NCBI GenBank assembly: GCA_951804985.1
Contig: OX638130.1
Span: forward strand, 248,001 to 312,000
Direction of reading: 5' to 3'
Source of the DNA: Dryomyza anilis
Lineage: Eukaryota > Arthropoda > Insecta > Diptera > Dryomyzidae
Length of the DNA: 64,000 nucleotides
The translations under genes and the position numbers were made by a program. Below are positions 52,640-64,000 of this stretch, in pieces; position 1 is the stretch's first letter, and each line of letters begins with the position of its first letter. The notes beneath the pieces are model-generated. The model was not told where the DNA came from and made no database searches. It saw only the letters and a program-made list of their open reading frames with translations.

Positions 52640-53180
52640 AAACACGATAACTCGATATATCGATTAAAAAAAAATATTAATATGCCATTCGATAAATTTT
52701 ATCTCAAGGGTTCCATTGGTCAAAATCTCAGAACCCTCAAAAATCCGTAGCTCCTAAACGGAGAGTTTTAAGAAATCCCCGGGATTAATGGGGGATTTTG
52801 TTATAAAACGCGATAACTCGATATTGGGATTTAAAAAAAAATTCTAATGATGCCATTCGATAAACGGAATCTCAAGGTGTCATAGGTCAAAAACCCAAAT
52901 CCCCAAAAATGTTGTATCTACTAAACGGAGTGTTTTTTTCAAAATCATAAATCAACATTGGGGATTTTGAAAAAAATTTCCAATTTGGGATTTTTTTAGA
53001 AAATCTAATGATGCCATTAAATCAACGATATATTAAGGGGTCCATTGGTCAAAACCCAAAAAATTTCAAAAATCTGTATCTCCTAAACAGAGCATTTTTT
53101 CAAAGTCATTAGTAAAATGTGGAGATTTTGCAATAATTATCGATAACTCGGTAATCATTGCTGTAAAAAAAATCCCAATA
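52640..53180. repeat. degenerate tandem repeat, period about 160 bp
   Basis: GCCATTCGATAAA-like motifs at about 52684, 52852 and 53008 are each followed by CATTGGTCAAAA-like and CTCCTAAACGGAG-like motifs. Three diverged units lie just upstream of exon B2. Confidence 0.6.
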
Positions 53181-53301
53181 CCGAGTTATGGTATTTAATT
53201 GCATAATACCCAATTGGTGTATTGACCCCTTGGGTTTCCGTTAGTCGAATAAAAATTAAACAAAGAAAAAGGGAAAAAAAAAACATATATAATTTTGTTC
53301 A

Positions 53302-53500
53302 GACTTCTCGCCCATATATATTTTTATAATGCTGTTGATATTGGCAGTCACAGGATTACATGAGGCTCTTTGGGACGTCATAGTTTTGATTCTATTATAT
53401 ATATGGACTTCTCGCCCATATATATTTTTATAATGCTATTGATATTGGCAGTCACGGGATTACATGAGGCTCTTTGGGACGTCATAGTTTTGATCCTATT
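53302..53500. repeat. 104-bp tandem duplication abutting exon B2
   Basis: Two copies begin GACTTCTCGCCCATATATAT at 53302 and 53406 and differ at few bases. The second ends about 20 bases before the readable start of exon B2. Confidence 0.93.
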
Positions 53501-53511
53501 AACGTTGTTAA

Positions 53512-53700
<189 letters not shown>

Positions 53701-55836
53701 TGAGTACTGAGCAGATATATTTATTTTTATTTGTTTTATTTTGATCCCTCTTTATTAAATGTTTTCAATATACAACTTTTGAAGCGCTTTATTTTTTATA
53801 TAGAAATACATAATCAATTCTTATTGTAATAAATAACTGATTTACTACTTACATATATATGTATATGTATTAAGCATTATATAAAATATATTTATATTTA
53901 AAATGAGGGATTGTCACTAAAATAGATATTATATCATTAAACTAAATAAAACTATTCCCCAAATTAAATGATTTCATAAGGAAAATCCAGACATTTATTC
54001 GAGGTTGATTTAATCCCTGAATTAAGTATAAATAAATTTTCTGTACTACTTATTAATTACCAACCATGAATTCAAATTGAGTTAAAATTTATATTTTGAT
54101 AAAACAAATTTTTGGAAAAAGTGATGAATTTTGTTAGTAAAAGTGGTGGTAAATAGTAATTTACGATTTAACAAGACAGTAAATAGTTCTGCTAATTATA
54201 ATAAATTTCTTCTCCTATTTAAGGTAAACTGTACTCAGCTCTTTTGCAAGCACTTTCGAATCTTTCTAACGTAATAAATTTACAGCAAAATTTGTAAATT
54301 ATGTAAAATCGTAGTGATCGAATTAAGAGCATATTTAGATAATCATTCATTTTGAGAGAAAGTTAGATTCAAGTCGTAAATGTTTGCATAAATTGAATAC
54401 ACTTGTAAACTTCCATTTTTACAATAATTCATCCTGTTACTTTTTTATTAAGCTATTCATCCATTTTTAGCATATATTTGCAAATTCATATGATTAATAA
54501 TTCTTATAAAAACAGAATCGTAATTGCTGATTGAATATAATTGAGTCAAAATGTAAAATAAGTAACATGGTTTCTCACTAGTAGAAAAAGTAGTATACCT
54601 TTATTAATAGATAGCAAACATTATTTCTTATAGTAACTAAACAATTACATATATAGAAAATTTACTTATATTATAATTATTAAACATATATAAACGTAAA
54701 AATACAATAGTGTAAACACTTAAGAAACGAGGTAGATTCCCTGTAAATAAATATTATAGTAGTATAGAAGTATTTTTTGTAATTATATTAGTAATAAACG
54801 AATATGTAAAACAAATTATACAATTTTATATAAATTATATTCATCTAGAACTTAGATTTTATACTCTTTAGATTGTAGTAAAATTTATACATTATATAGA
54901 CTTAGAAGATTGAACAATTATATATTCCACAATATCTAAAGTACAAATATACTGCTTTATATGTTTAAAATGTGATATTATTAGTACGTACTTGTATTTG
55001 AATTAGTTATTTAGTATTAACATATTTTTATTATTTAGATAGACAGTTAAATAAAATGTAATATATAACATTGGTTTAAAAACCTCATCTAGTTTATTAA
55101 TGAAATGTAAATCAATAATAAAAATTAGTATCTGTAACATACTTATTAATAATTAAAATAGTACAAGTTTTGTTTAAAATAGTATTTTTAATAAACGCAC
55201 ATAAAATTTAATAATAATTTAATTCAAACTAATTAAATTGAACGCCGCAGAACATATCAACAGATAAATGTTAAAAGTAACGTCATTTTTTTAGCTGATG
55301 CCAAAATTGTCATCGTAGATTGGGTATCTGAATAAAAATCCCATATACAAGTTTTCAACAAAACTACTATAGGTACTATGACGACAGTAAATTACTTCCA
55401 CAACACACGTTGATACTAATATGACTTAAATTGATTGTTATATAAAATTCAAAAAAAAATCTTAATTAATAGCAATATAACAACATTATAACAATTATAA
55501 TGCAAATTCAATATTTAATTAATTTACTATTTTTAGTGATACATTTAAGTTTTAAAATTACAAAAAAAAATGTTTAATAATTCCATTTTAATTTGTCTAT
55601 TTGGTTCAAATTATTTTATTGATAATAGAAAACTATATTTTGTAGTTTTTAATAAAAATATATTTTTTAAAAATCTTTATACATATTTGAACATATTTTA
55701 ATAAAAATTAAAGGGTATGTAGTTTGTAGTGCAAAGCTCAACCCTCATTTCGTCAATCAATCTAATTTGTGGGTAGAACTGAACAGTAACAAAAGTATAT
55801 AAATATTGTTAAAAAAAATGTATAATTTATAATTTG

Positions 55837-55890
55837 CAAGACAGACTGATTAATATAACTTATACATTATATTAATCAGTCGGTCTTGCG
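55837..55890. repeat. 23-bp near-perfect hairpin
   Basis: GCAAGACAGACTGATTAATA(TAA) pairs with (TTA)TATTAATCAGTCGGTCTTGC with one mismatch around a 9-base loop. Confidence 0.75.
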
Positions 55891-56778
55891 TCTTTACACA
55901 TATTGTAAGTCGTTGTGACTTTGAACTACAATTGGTGTCTGAGATTTCAGCAGTGAAATGAGTCACAGATATATGGAAACTGAGAAGAACCAAGATAATG
56001 TCGCAATACAAAAATTCTCGAGTGAATGAGAACTAGGTTAAAAGTGTCTACACGTATCGACTGAAACCATTGATGGATACACCGAGTCGCGTTCTTACCA
56101 ATACATATAATGATGGCGTTGATGATGATCATGATGACGATGAGCAATGAGGAACAAAATGACAAAGAGCAACTTAATTGAAGGACGTTGGCTTACATAC
56201 GAACCCAGGTTGGAAGTCAAAAGTACACAGTCAGCAATTCAATTGCAGCCTAATGGGGCGCAAAAATAACGGTATGTTGCACAAGAGGAGGAACTCAGCC
56301 GCTGTGGGTGGGTGTCGAGTCGCACTAGCCTCTAATCAAACATTTTCCAATTGACATTGACAGAGCAGAGCGTATGCTTCGACAGTTTAAAAACAGCATC
56401 TCAACGTCTTAATCTCCGCATGTGTAGAGCAGAGCACAACAAATGAGGTCAAGTGTTGCCTCTACATTCGTAATTCGATGAAAGTCACTTAAGATCATAT
56501 ATTATGAGATGCGAAAATTGGGGTTGCTGTCGAGGCCAATGCCTTAAATATTAATGTTTAAGTAAAAATTAGTTTTATTAAAATAAGTTATTTACCACAT
56601 TATTATTACTTGACATCGTATTCGAAACAGTCATCCAAAATTTAATGAAAACTACAATGGAACCAATATGGCAGTTAGTTCAATTCATGTTAACAGTCAT
56701 TTTTTTATTTTAAAAAATACTTTTTTGTTTTGGAAAATTTATTCAAAAACCACCATTATTATTTTAAATAGTCTAGTG

Positions 56779-57658
56779 CAGGCATGTCAAACTCATTTGG
56801 CATCACGGGCCGCATTGGCAATTCAAAAGATGAGGCGGGCCGCATTTGTGTACCATAAGAATCGCTCATTTTTTACATTTGGTTCTTCGGTTGTAAAATG
56901 AAATATTATGTTAAGATGATCAAATTTTCCATTGATCTTCGTTAAAGTCGAAATATTTTTGCAAAAAAATGGTGCGATTTTTGTCTGTTTGAAATATATC
57001 AAAAAAATGTCCGAACTTCTTTGATCACTTGCGATATCGATGTGAAAAATGTTTAATATCCTAACCTAAAATTTTACTCTATGAAAATTACGAAATTTTA
57101 AAAATTAGCAACAAGATTGGATTTTTGTTTCCAAGTTAGTTCGAGAAAACTTCAAGGCATAAATCACTGGTTACCAGATTTTTTAGATTTTCCGTACAAA
57201 CAATACTTAAACAAATTAAAAAAGTTTTTTAAATACCGTATTTAAATTTGATGTTTCAATAAATTTGAAAAGGTTTCCTTTTTATGAACAATTAATTTAA
57301 ATTGCAAGGACAATGACATTTGATTAGATGTTCGGATTTAGGAGTTATGGCGAAGTTGGTTTTATTATCCTTAAAACGAGGTTACGGCCAAGAGTTTTTC
57401 TACAACCACAAAAACTGATTATTGATAATTTTGTTGAAACTTTGGACCACTGTATCTCTGGAAAAGGTGAGTCTTAATCTCTGGTAGATTTTGTGTGGAA
57501 TGTCTCTAATACATAAAGTTTTACTTACTAAAAAAAATTAAAATTATTCCATTTGCAGTGTGTGCAAAGCACGACTCTTGGTTAAATAGGGTTCAGTTTT
57601 TTGATATTTTTATGTATAATTTAAAAAGTCTTCGCGGGCCGCGTGTTTGACATGCCTG
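56779..57658. mobile_element. hAT-like non-autonomous element, 880 bp
   Basis: Inverted ends CAGGCATGTCAAAC and GTTTGACATGCCTG, both followed inward by GGGCCGC-type motifs, resemble a hAT family found in many animals. No 8-bp target duplication is evident and no transposase frame is intact. Confidence 0.65.
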
Positions 57659-59241
57659 CACTCTGCAAAAAAAAGGAACTTTATGGAAACAAAAGTAATT
57701 TATCATTGTAAAACATTATTATAATAACAGTCAAACATATTTTTGTTTTCGTTCAAACATATGTATGTTCACAATGAATAATTCTCTGCGTTATTGCTAA
57801 CATAAATATGTATGAATGTGAAAAACATTTTATTTACATGTAAACATATTTATGTTTACATTCAATTTTAATGTAAAAAAGTAAATTTAGTGCTACTGTG
57901 TTTTTACACAATATTCAATTTTTTACCTTTTTTATATTATGTTTTTTTATTTATATTAACTAAACTATTTTTTTGATTACACATCTTTTATTTATACTTA
58001 ATAATATTATTTACCTATTGTTCCCATTTCACTATCTGGTATTACCATTGATTGGCGGTACTCAAACAAATTTATCCACCAAAAAGAACTTTTGAACTGT
58101 ATGAAAAGTATTAATGTGAGTGTTACTGAGTGCTAAAAGTATGAAGCGTTGTTATTTAATTGTGATTTCGTAATGCCAAACATTTATATAATTAAAGCGT
58201 TGTCATACTAATTCTACTCTAATTCATACTAATTCAACGCTTTAAACTCGTTTTTTAATATAAAGAGAATTATTTTTATACTGTTGAAATTCAATAAAAA
58301 ATTAATTTATCTCAAAAAACCAAAAAGGCACAGCAAAAGTAATACCATTGTCGAAATGTGTAGAATCTCTGGTATTTTTAATAATTTAAAATAAAAATAA
58401 AACATTTTTTATTAAATATGCTTTTCCGTTGATTTACAAATTATTTTTTTATCTTAATTTTTAAAATCGGTTATTGCAACCAAATTTTAAACGATATTCA
58501 AGTTGTCTTAAAGCCATTACATTCCTTGATTCATTCATTTCATTTTTATTCAATGGCTGTTCAGTCTTTTCATATTTTTTTTTTTGTAAAATGCAGTGAA
58601 TAATGCAAAAATCAAAAACGCACTACTAAAAACGTAGCTCGAATCAGCACATTAAAATTATGTAAAAATTTGAGTGAAACGAATTGTAGAACATGTACGA
58701 GGTTAATCAACAAGAAAAAGCTATTTGACTCTGTTTCAATGTCTGTTAAAACTGTAGGTTATATTACGTTCATATTCAAATGGGATTTATAAAAAGAATC
58801 TATATGTTTAAGTTGAAAAATTATATATTAGGTTAACGATACCGATTCATTTAAAAATAAGTTTTTTAAAAGTACCTACACATATAAGTTGTAAACATGA
58901 AAACTAATTAAGACTTATTTTAAAAAAGATACAAAAATATGTAAACAATTTATTAGATTTTAAGAAAGGCACGCTTCAACCAAAATTTATTTGTATTTAT
59001 GAAACAAGGTGCATTGTGTATTTTAATTGGTATAGTATCTACTAAAATCACTTATACTATTTATGCATTGTCACTATTGTGAAACCTATGAACCTTGTAT
59101 TTAAAGAAGTAACATTATATAATTCAGTTGAAGTTGAATCAGGACGGCTTCAAACATTCGCGCCAAGTCGGTTGAAGTCGAAGATGTACTCACACGCTCG
59201 ATCAATGATTATTAGACAGAAATTGCATTTGAATCACTTAA

Positions 59242-61731
<2,490 letters not shown>

Positions 61732-61815
61732 TTATGTGACGATGGGTATAGATTTAAGTAACCTCGCAGCCTTGAGAACGTTTAGGGTACTGCGAGCGCT
61801 TAAAACCGTAGCCAG
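61732..61815 (+). CDS. para: para exon B4, domain I S3-S4, 3' end short
   Basis: Acceptor ATCGTCGTAG; T completes Ala, then [20 protein letters not shown] and RALKTVA with the S4 arginines. The family continues with I-V-P-G across the junction. Here the exon stops at GCCAG before GTAAAT, as if about eight bases (TTGTGCCA) had been lost. It therefore ends in phase 2, while the next exon needs phase 1, so splicing would shift the frame. Confidence 0.88.
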
Positions 61816-61918
61816 GTAAATAACTTTGAAGCCACCGACCAATCCAAGTGTGTCAGTACACAAATCCTGCACCATTCGAATCATTTCTCATTGACCAACT
61901 CCTGCAATCTGCTTATAG

Positions 61919-62195
61919 GTTTGAAGACCATTGTCGGCGCAGTCATCGAATCGGTGAAAAATCTACGCGAAGTGATCATTCTGACAATGTTCTCTCTGTC
62001 GGTATTCGCGCTGATGGGACTGCAGATTTACATGGGCGTGTTGACGCAGAAGTGCGTGAAAAAATTTCCACTGGATGGCTCATGGGGAAATCTGACGGAC
62101 GAAAATTGGGCATATCATAACCGCAACGAATCCCATTGGTTCACTGAGGATGATGGACTTACATATCCACTTTGCGGGAACATATCGGGATCCGG
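61919..62195 (+). CDS. para: para exon B5, domain I S4-S5 linker, S5 and turret
   Basis: Acceptor GCTTATAG. With the normal phase it reads (G)[21 protein letters not shown]5 ([20 protein letters not shown]) and the cysteine-bearing extracellular turret with NESHW and NISG sequons, then GG, donor GTAACT. 277 nt: 2 + 91 codons + 2. Confidence 0.95.
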
Positions 62196-62260
62196 GTAAC
62201 TGATATAATTGGCAAATTTTTAATAACCTGTATGATTTCTGTATGATTCTGTGCTTGCAG

Positions 62261-62570
62261 TCAGTGCAAAGAGGAATACGTTTGTCTGCAGGGCTTTGGG
62301 CCTAACCCCAATTACGGCTACACCAGCTTCGACTCTTTCGGCTGGGCCTTTCTGTCGGCTTTCCGTCTAATGACGCAGGACTTCTGGGAGGACCTGTATC
62401 AGTTGGTGCTGCGTGCCGCGGGACCCTGGCACATGTTGTTCTTTATAGTCATCATCTTCGTAGGTTCATTCTATCTTGTGAATTTGATTTTGGCCATTGT
62501 TGCCATGTCTTATGACGAATTGCAAAAGAAGGCCGAAGAAGAGGAGGCTGCCGAGGAGGAGGCGATACGC
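62261..62570 (+). CDS. para: para exon B6, domain I filter, S6 and start of I-II linker
   Basis: Acceptor GTGCTTGCAG; T completes Gly, then [20 protein letters not shown], the filter [11 protein letters not shown] with the domain I Asp of DEKA, and S6 ([20 protein letters not shown]). The linker opening [16 protein letters not shown] ends phase 0 at donor GTAAGT. The following linker exon (Glu/Ala-rich in flies) is absent from the remaining 1.4 kb. Confidence 0.96.
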
Positions 62571-64000
62571 GTAAGTAGCGCCCCTTAAGTAAATATTTTC
62601 AATTTCAATTTGCGAAAATTGAAAATTAAATTGAAAATATTTATTTACTCTCTCAGTGTTTTAGCTTACATCAAAACAAAACAAGCTAAACAAAGCTAAA
62701 AATAGCATAACTCCTAAACCAAGCGAGCAGTACTGATAAGTTTTAACAATATCACTTAATGATTCCATCCAGACTCACTCAGAGCCCTTGGCCCCCAATA
62801 ATGTTATACACTTTGCTATTTTTTAACTTCTACTTCTTCTTCTTATCCCAGAAACCCCTCAAAATTAACGCAATTTACCCTTATTTAATTCCGATCCATG
62901 TAGCTTATAATCAGAGCTCTCGATTACCCGGGTGCCCGGGTAATTCCCGGGTTGTTCAAATACTCGAAAAACCCGGGTATTAAATGTTCGAGCTACCCAG
63001 GTAATTTGTTCGTTCGTTTGTTCGAGCTATTCGAGTAGCTCGTTTGTTCGAATAGCTCGATTGCTCGTTCGTTGTTCGAGTAGCTCGATCAGAGATTGAA
63101 AAAAAACCGTACGCTACACGTACCGTACGTCAAGAGAACACAAACACTATCTTGCAGGGTAGCGTTTGTGTTTGTGAACACAAACTTTAACGCTACAAAA
63201 CGAACACTAACAGAAAGAATAGAACACAACGATAACGAATTCCGATGCGTACACATACTCCTTTTCAATTTATAGTGATTTTTCATAGAACACAAACCGA
63301 AAACAGTATACACGAGGTTCGTTAGTGTTGTTTTTAGCGTTATTTTAGTGTTCTTTTTAGGGTTCTTTTAGAGTTTTTTTAGTGTTTTTTTAGTGTTTTT
63401 TTAGTGTTTTTTTAGTGTTTTTTTAAAGTTTTTTTAGTGTTTTTTTAGAATTTTATAAGAGTTTTTATTTGTGTTATTTTAAAAATTATTAAAAATGAAA
63501 GGATTTCTGTACCACAGGTTTTGTGGCGCCTCCACCAAGTGATCGAGGTGGATTAGGCCACGCCCACTCCAAGTGGGCGGAAATCGCCTTTTTATACCAT
63601 CTTTTTTTTATTGCGGAATTCGATAGAGGAGGTCGAGAAATGGATGTGGCCACCGAGAGGGGTAGGCCACGCCCACTCCAAGTGGGCGGAAATCGCCTTT
63701 TTGTACCAACTTTTTTTTATTGCGGAATTCGATAGAGGAGGTCGAGAAATAGATGTGGCCACCGATAGGGGTAGGCCACGCCCACTCCAAGTGGGCGGAA
63801 ATCGCCATTTTGTACCAATTTTTTTTATTGCGGAATTCGATAGAGGAGGTCGAGAAATGGATGTGGCCACCGAGAGGGGTAGGCAACGCCCACTCCAAGT
63901 GAGCGGAAATCGCCTTTTTGTACCAATTTATTTTTATTGCGGAATTCGATAGTAGAGGTCGAGAAATGGATGTAGCCACCGAGAGGGGTAGGCCACGCCC
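62571..64000. other. intron downstream of exon B6
   Basis: A segment rich in CCCGGGT and GTTCGAGTAGCTCG motifs lies at 62915-63090, a run of TTTTTTTAGTGT units at 63350-63440, then the 109-bp array. No linker exon is present. Confidence 0.4.
63555..64000. repeat. 109-bp tandem array continuing beyond the window
   Basis: Units begin AGGCCACGCCCACTCCAAGT at 63555, 63664, 63773, 63881 and 63990. They are GC-richer than the neighbourhood and open in several frames on both strands only because of the repeat. Confidence 0.95.

Noticed and set aside
61816..61918. A U12-type intron explaining the short end of exon B4
   Set aside because: The intron starts GTAAATAA and not (A/G)TATCCTT, and the missing I-V-P codons are not found as a microexon within its 103 bases.
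63592..63979. Several open frames in both strands near the right edge
   Set aside because: They arise from the 109-bp tandem repeat and encode the repeat unit over and over.

Overview
The window is nuclear DNA from a higher fly (Diptera, probably Schizophora). It is very AT-rich, with long introns, GT/AG-bounded exons, a heavy load of DNA transposons and MITEs, and one recognisable gene. That gene is para, the voltage-gated sodium channel alpha subunit that carries the neuronal action potential and is the target of DDT and pyrethroids. All its exons are on the plus strand. No other intact gene, rRNA, tRNA or CRISPR was found.

The gene appears in the wrong order. Block A (637-38322) starts in the cytoplasmic linker between domains I and II and runs through domains II, III and IV to the C-terminus and stop codon. 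Every exon in it is open, every junction phase fits, and the minimal spliced length is 4515 nt including the stop. Block B (49867-62570), downstream on the same strand, holds the beginning of the protein: the N-terminal acidic segment and domain I from S1 to S6, ending at the start of the I-II linker. No exon occurs in both blocks. The order is therefore a circular permutation of the gene: middle-to-end first, then start-to-middle. The first coding exon (with the start codon) and the I-II linker exon that should join B to A were not found. Block B also carries two lesions and one weak acceptor, whereas block A carries none. A contig-order error, a tandem duplication with a decaying second copy, or a real rearrangement could each explain this.

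Block A keeps the fly splicing repertoire: mutually exclusive exons c/d (domain II S4-S5) and k/l (domain III S3-S4), tandem alternative acceptors for optional segments b, e and h, and an alternative donor for segment f. The selectivity residues D (block B) and E, K, A (block A) and the MFM inactivation particle are present. Codons at the resistance sites M918, T929 and L1014 are the susceptible type.

The introns and the 11.5-kb stretch between the blocks hold a decayed DD37E-type Tc1/mariner element with matched terminal repeats, a 3.1-kb foldback element with a 3 x 256-bp tandem array, a hAT-type MITE with a perfect 8-bp target duplication, a second hAT-like element, several TA-flanked MITEs and three copies of a dispersed repeat. 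Between the blocks lies a 3.7-kb inverted-repeat element that carries a GC-richer, gene-like fragment followed by about 2.5 kb of a nearly invariant 7-bp satellite. Two strong intronic hairpins and a 109-bp tandem array running off the right edge complete the picture.
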